A stretch of 64,000 nt of DNA from Chloroflexota bacterium. GTDB lineage: Bacteria > Chloroflexota > Dehalococcoidia > DSTF01 > RBG-16-68-14. Below, piece by piece: positions 7,799-16,434 of this stretch; position 1 is the stretch's first letter; each line of letters opens with the position of its first letter. A program made the position numbers and the translations under genes. The DNA is taken from the NCBI GenBank assembly GCA_003228685.1, contig QIFC01000079.1:1-64000 (forward strand). The letters run 5' to 3'. Below the pieces are notes generated by a model, which saw only the letters and a list, made by a program, of their open reading frames with translations, searched no databases and had not been told where the DNA came from.

Positions 7799-8950
7799 TT
7801 AGACCCTCGCGCGCACCCACTCGTCCGCGAAGGCGCGCGCCCAGGCGTCGGCTTCAAGAATAGCCCCTAACTCGGTATCGGCCGCGCTGCGATGCGCCGT
7901 GAGGGTCTCCTCGAGCAGCACCGGGATGTCCGTGAACCTCAAGTGCCCTGCCAGGAAGTGCCCGACGGCCGCCTCGTCAGCGGCCGCGAGCGCCGCGGGA
8001 TATGTCCCACCCTGCAACCCGGCCTTGAGCGCAAGCCCCAGCGAGGGGAAGCGCCGCATCTGTGGCGGCTCGAAATGCAGCTCTCCCAGCCGGACCAGAT
8101 CGAGCGGCTTTACGTTGGACCCTGCCACGCGCCCGGGATACGTAAGCGCGATCTGGATCGGCAGCCGCATGTCCGGCTCGCCCAGCTGCGCCTTCACCGA
8201 GCCGTCCACGAACTCCACGAGCGAATGGACGATGCTCTCCCGGTGCATCACGATATCCACGCGCTCGAGCGGCACGTCGAACAGCCAGCGCGTCTCAATC
8301 GCCTCGAAACCTTTGTTCATCAGCGTCGCGCAATCGACCGTGATCTTGCGCCCCATCTGCCACGTCGGGTGGTCCAGCGCCTCCTCGGGCGTCACGTTCT
8401 GTAGCTGCTCCGGCGTATAGTCGCGAAACGCGCCGCCGGACGCCGTGAGGATGATCCGCCTGATCGACGAATGCTCCTCGCCCCAGAGACACTGCCAGAT
8501 GGCGCTGTGCTCGCTGTCGACGGGCAGCAGTTCTCCCCCGCCCCGCTTGGCGGCCTGCGTCACCAGCGCACCCGCCATCACCAACACCTCTTTGTTCGCG
8601 AGCACGACTGATTTGCCCGCCCGCAGCGCCGCCAGTGTCGGCGTCAGGCCGGCGTGGCCCACCGTGCCAACGACGACCAAGTCCGTGTTGGCGTGCGAGG
8701 CTTGCTCGTCGAGCGGCGTCCAGCGCGCGCCGGCGCCCGCCGCAGACTCCAGCGCGGCGCGGGAGTCCTCGCGTTCGGCCCAGACCATGCGCGGCTTGAA
8801 TTCGCGCGCCTGCTCCTCCAGCAACGTCGCGTTGCGGCCCGCGGCCAGGCCGAACACCTCGAAGCGGTCGCGGTGTTCGCGCACCACGTCCAGCGTCTGC
8901 CGGCCGATCGAGCCGGTGGAGCCGAGGATGACGATTCGTTTGGTGTTCAT
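7799..8950 (-). CDS. dxr: 1-deoxy-D-xylulose 5-phosphate reductoisomerase
   Basis: Converts DXP to MEP with NADPH, the committed MEP-pathway step. At 383 aa it is of normal length. It starts with the Rossmann motif VILGSTGSIGRQTLDV, and carries the NKEVLVMAG substrate region, the metal-binding LLPVDSEHSAIWQCL and ITVDCATLMNKGFEAIE. The stop of cdsA lies 25 nt upstream of its ATG, in the same operon. A GAAGAA sequence is the only ribosome-site candidate. Confidence 0.97.
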   Translation of the reverse strand: MNTKRIVILGSTGSIGRQTLDVVREHRDRFEVFGLAAGRNATLLEEQAREFKPRMVWAEREDSRAALESAAGAGARWTPLDEQASHANTDLVVVGTVGHAGLTPTLAALRAGKSVVLANKEVLVMAGALVTQAAKRGGGELLPVDSEHSAIWQCLWGEEHSSIRRIILTASGGAFRDYTPEQLQNVTPEEALDHPTWQMGRKITVDCATLMNKGFEAIETRWLFDVPLERVDIVMHRESIVHSLVEFVDGSVKAQLGEPDMRLPIQIALTYPGRVAGSNVKPLDLVRLGELHFEPPQMRRFPSLGLALKAGLQGGTYPAALAAADEAAVGHFLAGHLRFTDIPVLLEETLTAHRSAADTELGAILEADAWARAFADEWVRARV

Positions 8951-8975
8951 GCTTCTTCGTCCGAGTCCGCGCCGC

Positions 8976-9764
8976 CTACGCCACGACCCAGATCAGGAAG
9001 TAGTATACAACGGGCACCGTGAAGAGGATGCTGTCCATCCGGTCAAGGAGGCCACCGTGGCCGGGGAGGATCTTCCCCGCGTCCTTAATGTCCATGCCGC
9101 GCTTCACCATCGATTCGGTTAGATCGCCCACGACCGCGGCCAGCGGCAACAGCAGCGCCAGCGGCACGATCAACGCCGCCTCAAGCCTCATCCCCAGGAA
9201 GTAGTTGAGGAGCATCACCATCGCGAACCCACCGGCCATCCCTCCAATGGTGCCCTCGATGGTCTTTCCCGGGCTGATCGCCGGCGCCAGCTTGTGCCGG
9301 CCGATCGCTCTCCCTGTCGCGTAGGCGAAGGTATCGACGGCGAACGTGCTGAAGACCGCCAGGTAGACCCAATCGCGGCCGTCATCTAGCTCGCGGAGCA
9401 GTGCCAGATGCGCGCCGAGCAGGCCGACGTAGACGATGCCGCCCACGGAGTGCGTGTAGTCGGGCAGTGCGCTCGTTGGATCGCCCCGCAGCGTCACCCA
9501 CACCAGCGGCAGCATCGCGCCCGCAATCGTGAACCAGAGTACCCAGTCCGTCCCGACGAACGCGCCCGCCGCGATCGCGGCGGCCAGGCCGGCGGTGAAG
9601 ACCGCGAGCGGTGACCACCGGCCCAGGTGCGGCGCCTGGAACTCATAGGCGGCGATCAGGATGATCAGGCAGGCAGCGCCCGTGTACCAGGGGCCGCCGG
9701 CCCAGATCAATAGGACGACGAGCGGCAGGCCAACGATGGCGCTCGCGACTCTCTGAGCGAGCAT
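8976..9764 (-). CDS. cdsA: Phosphatidate cytidylyltransferase
   Basis: Makes CDP-diacylglycerol from phosphatidate and CTP for phospholipid synthesis, in the inner membrane. The 262-aa protein has multiple membrane helices and the family signature near the C-terminus: PGKTIEGTIGG, then AVVGDLTESMVKRGMDIKDAGKILPGHGGLLDRMDS. It sits between uppS (11 nt upstream) and dxr. No ribosome site is obvious before the ATG. Confidence 0.96.
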   Translation of the reverse strand: MLAQRVASAIVGLPLVVLLIWAGGPWYTGAACLIILIAAYEFQAPHLGRWSPLAVFTAGLAAAIAAGAFVGTDWVLWFTIAGAMLPLVWVTLRGDPTSALPDYTHSVGGIVYVGLLGAHLALLRELDDGRDWVYLAVFSTFAVDTFAYATGRAIGRHKLAPAISPGKTIEGTIGGMAGGFAMVMLLNYFLGMRLEAALIVPLALLLPLAAVVGDLTESMVKRGMDIKDAGKILPGHGGLLDRMDSILFTVPVVYYFLIWVVA

Positions 9765-9775
9765 GGATGGGAAGA

Positions 9776-10555
9776 CTAGCCGGTGTGTTTGGGCCCGCTA
9801 GGCCGTTCCGCCTGGGCCTCCTCGCCCACGCCGCCGAAGCGTCGCTGGCGGTGGCTGAACTCGATCAACGCCCGCTCGATTTCATCGACGTTGAAGTCCG
9901 GCCAGTAGACCGGCGTGCTGTAGTACTCGGCGTACGCCGTCTGCCAGAGCAGGAAGTTCGACAGCCTCTGCTCGCCCGCCGTCCGGATGACCAGATCGGT
10001 GTCGGGCAGGCCATCGGTATCCAGATAGGTAGCGAACAGCGTTTCGTCGATGCGCTCCACGGGCACGCCGTCCTCGATGATATGGCGAACGGCCTCCAGG
10101 ATCTCCATGCGGCCGCCGTAGTTGAACGCCACGTTGACCGTGATGCGGTCGTTGTCCTTCGTCAGCTCCATCGCCTCTTCGACGCGATGCCGCAGATTGG
10201 ACGACAACGGGTCCAGGCTGCCCATGTGGTGGAGGCGCACGCCGTTCTCGTGGAGCTGCTGCAGCTCGCGGTCGATGAAATGCCCGATCAGCCTGATCAG
10301 CGCGTTCACCTCTCGCCGGGGCCGGACCCAGTTCTCCGTCGAGAACGCGAAGAGCGTGAGCACCGGCACTTCGTACAGCGCGAACGTCTCGATCACGCGC
10401 CGGATATTCTCGGCGCCGGCGCGGTGCCCGGCCTGGCGCGAAACGCTATTCTGCCGAGCCCACCGCCCGTTGCCATCCATAATAATGGCGACGTGCTGAG
10501 GTAGCTTCGCCAGCTCGACCAGCGGTCTATCTTGAGGGACGGGTGCCACGACCAT
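9776..10555 (-). CDS. uppS: Isoprenyl (undecaprenyl) diphosphate synthase
   Basis: A cis-prenyltransferase extending FPP with IPP to the long-chain lipid carrier used in peptidoglycan and glycan assembly. The 259-aa protein has VAIIMDGNGRWA with the catalytic Asp, the AGHRAGAENIRR substrate loop, LTLFAFSTENWVRP and the C-terminal DLVIRTAGEQRLSNFLLWQ. The start lies 8 nt after frr; a GGAGG inside the end of frr is 12-13 nt from the ATG, rather far. The exact chain length made cannot be read from sequence. Confidence 0.96.
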   Translation of the reverse strand: MVVAPVPQDRPLVELAKLPQHVAIIMDGNGRWARQNSVSRQAGHRAGAENIRRVIETFALYEVPVLTLFAFSTENWVRPRREVNALIRLIGHFIDRELQQLHENGVRLHHMGSLDPLSSNLRHRVEEAMELTKDNDRITVNVAFNYGGRMEILEAVRHIIEDGVPVERIDETLFATYLDTDGLPDTDLVIRTAGEQRLSNFLLWQTAYAEYYSTPVYWPDFNVDEIERALIEFSHRQRRFGGVGEEAQAERPSGPKHTG

Positions 10556-10563
10556 CGCCGGTC

Positions 10564-11136
10564 TTAGACCTCCATCAGCTCTCGCTCCTTCTCCTCACCA
10601 ACCGCGCCCGCCTTCTCTACGAAGCGGTCGGTGATCTTCTGGAGCTGTTCTTGCGCGCCTCGCTCCTCGTCCTCCGAAATTTCCTTCTCGCGATGCAGTT
10701 CTCGGAGCATCTCATGGCCGTCGCGGCGCACATTTCGGACCGATACCCGGGCCTCTTCAACCTTCTTATGCACGAGCTTCACCATATCCTTGCGCCGATC
10801 TTCCGTCAGTTGCGGGATGGCGAGACGAATAATGTTGCCATCGTTGCTGGGGTTGAGCCCAAGATCGGACTTCTGGATCGCCTTTTCGATCGCTTCGAGC
10901 GAACCTTTATCATACGGCTGAATCGTCAGCAAGCGCGCGTCCGGCACGCCCACGCTCGCGAGCTGTTGGAGGGGAGTCGGTGTGCCGTAGTAATCGACGC
11001 GCAACTGCTCGACGAGACCTGGACTGGCGCGGCCGGTCCGAATCGTCGCGAGGTCTCTGCTCAGCGCGTCGATAGCCTTGCCCATGCGGTCGTCCGTGTC
11101 CTTGAGCGTCTCATCGATCATAGAGTCGCCGGCCAT
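10564..11136 (-). CDS. frr: Ribosome recycling factor
   Basis: Splits post-termination ribosomes together with EF-G. The 190-aa protein is of normal length, with TIRTGRASPGLVEQLRVDYYG, LTIQPYDKGSLEAIEKAI and IRLAIPQLTEDRRKDMVKLV. An AGGAG box 7 nt before the first ATG supports the full-length start rather than the Met at codon 6. It begins only 2 nt after pyrH, so the two are certainly cotranscribed. Confidence 0.97.
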   Translation of the reverse strand: MAGDSMIDETLKDTDDRMGKAIDALSRDLATIRTGRASPGLVEQLRVDYYGTPTPLQQLASVGVPDARLLTIQPYDKGSLEAIEKAIQKSDLGLNPSNDGNIIRLAIPQLTEDRRKDMVKLVHKKVEEARVSVRNVRRDGHEMLRELHREKEISEDEERGAQEQLQKITDRFVEKAGAVGEEKERELMEV

Positions 11137-11138
11137 CG

Positions 11139-11882
11139 TCAGACTCCTGCCATGACAGTCTCGGCGCTGCAGACGTACGTACCGGTCTGTTCGCCGCGCA
11201 CGGCTTTCACGATGCCATCCGCGGCATCGATGTCGAACACAATGATCGGCAGCTCATTTTCCATGCAGAGCGAGAGAGCCGTGCTGTCCATGACTTCCAA
11301 TCGCCGGCTGATCGCCTCCATATAGCTTAGCGTCTGGAAGCGGTGCGCGTCAGGTTGTTCGTTCGGGTCAGCATCGTAGATGCCATCGACGCCGTGTTTC
11401 GCCATCAACAGCACGTCCGCCCCGATTTCGATCGCCCGCAGCGCGGCGGCGGTATCGGTCGTCATGTACGGGTTCCCCGTGCCGGCAGCGAAGATGACCA
11501 CACGCCCCTTTTCCAGGTGGCGGATCGCCCGCCGGCGGACGTACGGCTCCGCCACCTGCTGCACGTTGATGGCCGATTGCGTGCGCACCACGACATCGTT
11601 CTTTTCGAGAGCGTCTTGGAGAGCGAGAGCGTTGATCACCGTCGCGAGCATCCCGCCGTAGTCGGCAGTCGCCCGGTCCATGCCGGCTGCCGCGGCCTGA
11701 ATACCCCGGAAGATGTTGCCGGCGCCAACAACGATGGCGATCTCGACCCCCTGCGCCTGAGCGGCCTTGATCTGGAGTGCTACTCGAGTGACCGTGTCGG
11801 TGTCGATGCCATACGAAGCGCTGCCCATGAGCGCTTCGCCGCTCACCTTCAGGAGCGTGCGCCGGTAGGCGCGGTCGGCCAT
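11139..11882 (-). CDS. pyrH: UMP kinase
   Basis: Phosphorylates UMP to UDP in pyrimidine synthesis; bacterial PyrH is a hexameric amino-acid-kinase-fold enzyme. The 247-aa protein has [63 protein letters not shown] and [13 protein letters not shown] strong AGGAGG at the end of tsf, 8 nt before the ATG, marks the start. Confidence 0.97.
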   Translation of the reverse strand: MADRAYRRTLLKVSGEALMGSASYGIDTDTVTRVALQIKAAQAQGVEIAIVVGAGNIFRGIQAAAAGMDRATADYGGMLATVINALALQDALEKNDVVVRTQSAINVQQVAEPYVRRRAIRHLEKGRVVIFAAGTGNPYMTTDTAAALRAIEIGADVLLMAKHGVDGIYDADPNEQPDAHRFQTLSYMEAISRRLEVMDSTALSLCMENELPIIVFDIDAADGIVKAVRGEQTGTYVCSAETVMAGV

Positions 11883-11894
11883 GGAGTGCGCCTC

Positions 11895-12391
11895 CTACTG
11901 ACCGAGTTCGAACCGGGAGAACCTGGTCACGCGCTCGCCGGTCGTTGCGATGACCTCTTTCACAAGCTCGTCAACAGTACGACTGGCATCCTTGATATAT
12001 GGCTGGAGCATCAGGCAGACCTCAGCCGGTTCGCCCTCAGCATCTTTAGGCAGGTCCTCCTGCACGATCGCTAGAGGGCCGGTAGCGGCCACCTGCATCG
12101 CGAGGTCGTGAGCTAGGTCTTTGAACTCATCGGTTCGCGCGACGAAGTCCGTCTCGCAGTTCACTTCCACCATCGAACCGATCCGGCCGCCCGCGTGCGT
12201 GTAGCATTCAACCAGACCCTGCGAGGTCTCGCGCTCGCTGCGCTTCTCCGCCCGTGCCAGGCCACGTTCCTTGAGGATCTCCGTGGCCTTCGCCATGTCG
12301 CCGCCGGCCTCCTCCAGAGCGTTCTTGCACTCCATCACGCCGGCGTTCGTGAGTTCGCGCAGCTCCTTGACTTGCGCCGCGGAGATCGCCA

Positions 12392-12392
<1 letters not shown>
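11895..12392 (-). CDS. tsf: Elongation factor Ts (short form)
   Basis: The guanine-nucleotide exchange factor for EF-Tu. The ORF track starts 67 codons too early: the true start is MAISAAQVKELRELTNAGVM at 12392, whose ATG overlaps the rpsB stop by one base (TAATG). That gives 165 aa with the UBA-like N-terminus, VMECKNALEEAGGDMAKA, the TDFVAR core motif and a C-terminal LQPYIKD...RFELGQ. It lacks the second core subdomain and coiled-coil of the roughly 280-aa E. coli protein, a short form also known in Thermus and Chloroflexi. Confidence 0.95.
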
Positions 12393-13153
<761 letters not shown>

Positions 13154-13189
13154 ATTCTTCTCTCGCTCTCTACTCGTACTATGCAGCGA

Positions 13190-13228
13190 TGGGAGCCATT
13201 GACTCCCTCGGAGGAGCCTTCGCTCCCA
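13190..13228 (-). promoter_or_regulatory. Candidate rpsB leader hairpin
   Basis: TGGGAGC and GCTCCCA form an outer stem around a second stem (GGCTCC/GGAGTC type) 37-75 nt upstream of the rpsB start, inside its expected 5' leader. Many bacteria autoregulate rpsB-tsf through an S2-binding leader, so an r-protein leader is possible. It could equally be one more unit of the hairpin array next to it. Confidence 0.35.
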
Positions 13229-13237
13229 GTCGCAATG

Positions 13238-13403
13238 CTAGCTGGTCGAAGCTAGGGCCCGCTTAATATAGCATGCGGCTAGCCTTTGGGCTAGCTTGCA
13301 GAGGCTTCGCTTCTGCGCCATTATGGCGACCTGACGGTCGCCTTGAAAAACGCGGCTGTCGCTAACGCGACCGCTTCGCGTTCTTCCGCTCGCTCGGGCG
13401 AGC
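13238..13403. repeat. Array of adjacent mini-hairpins (array A)
   Basis: At least six hairpins follow one another with almost no spacing: CTAGCT/AGCTAG (13238), GCTAGCC-TTTG-GGCTAGC (13278), GCAGAGGC-TTC-GCTTCTGC (13298), GGCGACC-TGAC-GGTCGCC (13325), the bipartite GAAAAACGCG/CGCGTTCTTC with inner GTCGC/GCGAC (13345) and GCTCGC-TCGG-GCGAGC (13388). The 13325 and 13345 units recur in the arrays at 14.35 and 16.37 kb. The ORF 13238-13531 over it is spurious. Confidence 0.8.
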
Positions 13404-13438
13404 AATCGGCCGGCCTGCGGTTGCGTACCGCCATCGCC

Positions 13439-13492
13439 CCTCTCCCACGAGTGGGAGAGGCCTGCCTGTAGGGGGATGGGAGTGAGGGCGAG
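13439..13492. repeat. Degenerate copy of the 6392-6434 hairpin repeat
   Basis: CCTCTCCC-ACGAGT-GGGAGAGG followed by GGGGGATGGGAGTGAGGGCG resembles the inner hairpin and right arm of the repeat at 6392-6434, with a small insertion (CCTGCCTGTA). It is intergenic between the hairpin array and the LuxR-type gene. Confidence 0.55.
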
Positions 13493-13537
13493 CAAGCGAA
13501 CCGTTTTGTTCCTGACGGTCCTGGGGGTCATGTAACG

Positions 13538-14299
13538 TTAGGAGACGAGCGGGAGCACTATGCCGCTCTCAGGCCGGAACGTGATAGCGAAATCTGCCGG
13601 GCAATCCGTTCCGAGGAACACCTCAAGGCCAATTTCAGGACTAGTGTCTCTGCGATACTCCACCCAGGTGCATCCGTCGCCTCGGTCAGCGATGAAGTAC
13701 TTGCCGTCCTCGCCGAGCTGGATCTGATCCGCTCGTGGTAGACCCATCGGTACGCGTGTGTCCGCCGTAGGTGCTGGTGGCTGTGTGGGTGCGGGAGGCT
13801 GCGTAGGCACGGGTGTGGCGGAGGGCGCAGGCGTGGGCGGCGCGGTTGTGGGCTCGGTGGTTGGCGTTAGCGTTGCCAGCGGAGCCGTCGGGCTTGTGGA
13901 TACGGTGGCGCCAGCCGGGACGTCTGCTCCGGCGTTTGAATCTGTCCTCACGAGCCCCCACACCAGCAGCCCGGCGCCCACCACGACGAGAACGGCTGCG
14001 ATGCCTGCCACTCCGGTCGCGAGCCAGGAGACGTTCGCTCGCCGCCAGGACCACGCCAGCGGAACAGCCGCGGTCGCCCACCATGGGCGCTCCGAAGGCT
14101 CCCAGCGGGCCGCCTCCTCGCGGCTCGATACGCCCAACTTGCTCAGGATCTCAGAGACGTGGTACTTGGCGCCGTCCAGCGTGATGCTCAGCCGCTCCGC
14201 GATCTGCGGGTTCGTTAGCCCTTCGCGGAGTAGCGCCAACACTTCCTCTTCGCGAGGCGTCAGGATGTCCGGGTGAGACGGCCGCCCAGGTCTAGTCAT
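13538..14299 (-). CDS. Membrane-tethered LuxR-type transcriptional regulator
   Basis: A 253-aa one-component regulator from the preferred ATG at 14299 (GGGTGG just upstream); the ORF track starts 13 codons earlier. The N-terminus is a GerE/LuxR winged-HTH (LTPREEEVLALLREGLTNPQIAERL, then KYHVSEILSKLGVSSREEA). A single membrane helix (ATGVAGIAAVLVVVGAGLLVWGLV) follows, then a Thr/Pro-rich linker and an outside domain of about 70 residues with two Cys (DGCTWVEY, GTDCPADF). The layout suggests a ToxR-like sensor reading an external signal. No receiver domain or partner kinase is present. It is flanked by hairpin arrays on both sides. Confidence 0.75.
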   Translation of the reverse strand: MTRPGRPSHPDILTPREEEVLALLREGLTNPQIAERLSITLDGAKYHVSEILSKLGVSSREEAARWEPSERPWWATAAVPLAWSWRRANVSWLATGVAGIAAVLVVVGAGLLVWGLVRTDSNAGADVPAGATVSTSPTAPLATLTPTTEPTTAPPTPAPSATPVPTQPPAPTQPPAPTADTRVPMGLPRADQIQLGEDGKYFIADRGDGCTWVEYRRDTSPEIGLEVFLGTDCPADFAITFRPESGIVLPLVS

Positions 14300-14350
14300 A
14301 TCGCCACCCAGCATAACCGCGCGACGAAATAATTGCACTACCCGATGGCG

Positions 14351-14433
14351 GGCGACCTGACGGTCGCCGGCTACTGCTTCGGCAGTAGCTTGAAGAACGC
14401 GGCTGTCGCTGACGCGACCGCGTCGCGTTCTTC
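14351..14433. repeat. Mini-hairpin array B
   Basis: Three hairpins: GGCGACC-TGAC-GGTCGCC (14351-14368, identical to the 13325 unit), GCTACTGC-TTCG-GCAGTAGC (14370-14389) and the bipartite GAAGAACGCG...CGCGTTCTTC (14392-14433) with inner GTCGC/GCGAC. Relative to array A, the second unit is inserted between the two shared modules, showing a mosaic build. Confidence 0.8.
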
Positions 14434-14461
14434 CGCACTCAGGCGGCCTGCGGGCTTGCCG

Positions 14462-15199
14462 CTAGCATTCGCTGATCAAAGGCGGGAACTGCTGGTCAGA
14501 CCTCGCCGGCCCCTGGCCATTGGCGGCCACAAGCGCCTCGGCCACGTTGAGCTCCTCCTCCTCTGGTCCGGCAGACACCCTGACAGTCACGTCTCCCATC
14601 CAAAGTCTAAGAGCACCCGAGAGGTACTGCGCATCGGCGCCCCTCACCTGAAATACGGTATCCTCCTTCGCTTCAGGCGCGAAGCCAGTAGGCTGCGCGT
14701 AGCAGTACGGCTCCACCCTTATTTGAAGCGGAACGCGGCACCCTGCCCCAGCCGACGGAGTGCAGGTACCGTACTGGAGAATAACGTGGTCCTCTGGGGG
14801 AGTGAGGTGAGGCCCATAAGAACGGATAATTCCCGTCAGTGGGAGCCCTTGGAACTCTGCTCCAGCCCAATAGAGAGGGAAGTCCTGGAACTCCGTCACA
14901 GACTCTTGGAAAACCGCACTATCGGTGACGGCAACTTTCTTGTCGTCATCAACGATATTCTTCTGCCAGTTCTCCTCTCCGAAGATTGGTCGCCACGCGT
15001 CTCCCACCAGCGAGATGTAGATGGGCGTCCCATCCTCGGGCCTGGCTATGGAGTGCTCCAGTTCCTCACCGGGCGGCGCCGCTAGTCCCGACTGGTCAGC
15101 TGGCTTTGTCTCTCCGCATGAGACGAAGCTAGTGGCCACGAGGATGCCCAGAACGCCGGTTCCTGCAACGACCGCCAGTGCCAGCAATCTCCTCTTCAC
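14462..15199 (-). CDS. Putative secreted lipoprotein, unknown function
   Basis: A 245-aa protein starting with GTG at 15199. It has a charged N-terminus and hydrophobic stretch (LLALAVVAGTGVLGILVATSF) before FVSC, a somewhat atypical lipobox with Cys28. The mature part is acidic, with scattered Cys (YGTCTPSAGAGC, EPYCYAQ, ISEC-end) that could form disulfides outside. No family was recognised. It is followed, before the LuxR-type regulator, by hairpin array B; cotranscription with the regulator is possible but broken by the array. Confidence 0.6.
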   Translation of the reverse strand: MKRRLLALAVVAGTGVLGILVATSFVSCGETKPADQSGLAAPPGEELEHSIARPEDGTPIYISLVGDAWRPIFGEENWQKNIVDDDKKVAVTDSAVFQESVTEFQDFPLYWAGAEFQGLPLTGIIRSYGPHLTPPEDHVILQYGTCTPSAGAGCRVPLQIRVEPYCYAQPTGFAPEAKEDTVFQVRGADAQYLSGALRLWMGDVTVRVSAGPEEEELNVAEALVAANGQGPARSDQQFPPLISEC

Positions 15200-15382
15200 T
15201 GCTTCGCCATCCTTTCCCGCCTATGCCACCTTGACTCCGATTTAGAAGACCCTGCCAATGCTCGAAACCTTCCACCCATTGTACTGCTCCATGTCGTCGT
15301 CATTGCCCCGCGGGGCTCGCGCCGCGCACCCCAGGCGCCTGCAGCGCGCCATCGCCTTAGCACGTCTCCCGCAGGTCAGCCC

Positions 15383-15424
15383 GCAGAACGCGCAGCGTTC
15401 TGCAAGCTGAAGCTTCGCTTCAGC
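15383..15424. repeat. Two tight hairpins overlapping a stop codon (array D)
   Basis: GCAGAACGC-GCA-GCGTTCTGC (15383-15403, 9 bp) and GCTGAAGC-TTC-GCTTCAGC (15406-15424, 8 bp). The second hairpin contains the stop codon of the ABC permease (15420-15422), so the element sits exactly at the 3' end of the importer operon. Confidence 0.75.
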
Positions 15425-16334
15425 CCTTGACCGACCCGCCGAACAGGCCTCGCACCAGATAGCGCTGGAAGGCGACGACGAGGAGCAGCATCGGCAGGAA
15501 GGCCATGATCGTGCCCGCGAAGGCCACGTTGATGCGGCTGATGTTCGCCGCCTCCGCCGCGATGCCGATCTGCACGGTGCGCATGTTCGGGTCGTTCGTC
15601 ACCAGGAGCGGCCAGAGATACTGGTTCCAGGCCTGCAGGAAGGCGAAGATCGCCAGCGTCGCGAGCGCGCCCCGCCCCAGCGGCACGACCACGTAGAGCA
15701 GCGTTCGCAGATGCCCATAACCGTCCATCTCGGCGGCGTCCAGCAGCTCGCGCGGGATCGTCATGAAGTACTGCCTGAGCAGGAACGTCCCAAACCCGGT
15801 AGCCAGGAACGGCGCGACCAGGCCCGGATAGCCGTCGATCCAGCGGATCTGCGTCCAGCTCAGCCACGCCTGCTCCGTAAAATGGGCATCCAGCCACTGC
15901 ATCGTCTGGAAGTTGGGGATGATGGACACCTCCAGTGGCACCATCATCGTGGCCAGGAACACGATAAAGAGGACGTTGCGCCCCGGAAACTTCAAGAACG
16001 CGAACGCATAGGCGGAGAGCGTTGCCGTGATGAGCTGGGCCAGCGTGATCACGGCCGATACCACGAAACTGTTGAACAGGTACCGCCCCACGGGCGTATC
16101 GGAGACTCCCTCGCCGCTCGCGAAGTAGTTGTCCCACTGCCAGAACGACGGCCAGAGACTGGGCGCGTCCTCCTTCAAGAACTCGGTGAGCGGGTGGAGG
16201 CTGAACACGACCGTCACATAGAGCGGGAACATCAGTATCGCGGAGCAGACGACCAGCAGCGCGTACGAAGGCATCCTCCGCAGCCAGCGCCGTACCAGGC
16301 TCGGTGAACGCGACGCGCTAGCGACAGCCGTCAT
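15420..16334 (-). CDS. Carbohydrate-type ABC transporter permease (MalG/UgpE-like)
   Basis: A second inner-membrane permease of a CUT1-type importer. It has six predicted helices and the EAA loop EAAEMDGYGHLRTLLYVVVPLGRGALA, which contacts the ATPase. The track ORF begins at 16412, but its first 26 codons translate the hairpin repeat at 16368-16409; MTAVASASRS at 16334 is the likely start, giving 304 aa of normal length. It follows the other permease with a 100-nt gap filled by the repeat. Its stop codon lies in another hairpin. The substrate is unknown because no binding protein is adjacent. Confidence 0.9.
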   Translation of the reverse strand: MTAVASASRSPSLVRRWLRRMPSYALLVVCSAILMFPLYVTVVFSLHPLTEFLKEDAPSLWPSFWQWDNYFASGEGVSDTPVGRYLFNSFVVSAVITLAQLITATLSAYAFAFLKFPGRNVLFIVFLATMMVPLEVSIIPNFQTMQWLDAHFTEQAWLSWTQIRWIDGYPGLVAPFLATGFGTFLLRQYFMTIPRELLDAAEMDGYGHLRTLLYVVVPLGRGALATLAIFAFLQAWNQYLWPLLVTNDPNMRTVQIGIAAEAANISRINVAFAGTIMAFLPMLLLVVAFQRYLVRGLFGGSVKG

Positions 16335-16367
16335 TGGTAGGACGCCCTCTCTCGCTGCATTCGCCTT

Positions 16368-16432
16368 GAAGAACGCGGCTGTCGCTGCGGCGACAGCTTC
16401 GCGTTCTTCCAAGTCGTCGCTTTAGCGACGAC
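16368..16432. repeat. Mini-hairpin array C between two permease genes
   Basis: A third copy of the bipartite module GAAGAACGCG (16368) ... CGCGTTCTTC (16400-16409), with inner GTCGC-TGCG-GCGAC, followed by GTCGTCGC-TTTA-GCGACGAC (16413-16432). The last hairpin ends 2 nt before the stop codon of the upstream permease (16435). Within an operon it could stabilise or attenuate the mRNA. Confidence 0.8.
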
Positions 16433-16434
16433 CG

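Noticed and set aside
13238-13531. 97-aa minus-strand ORF
   Set aside because: It lies entirely on the hairpin array and adjoining repeat; its translation is that of the repeats.
13238-14433. CRISPR array
   Set aside because: The repeats are different palindromes without unique spacers of constant length, and there are no cas genes.
16335-16412. 26-residue N-terminal extension of the permease
   Set aside because: It translates the GAAGAACGCG hairpin repeat; a normal permease start is at 16334.
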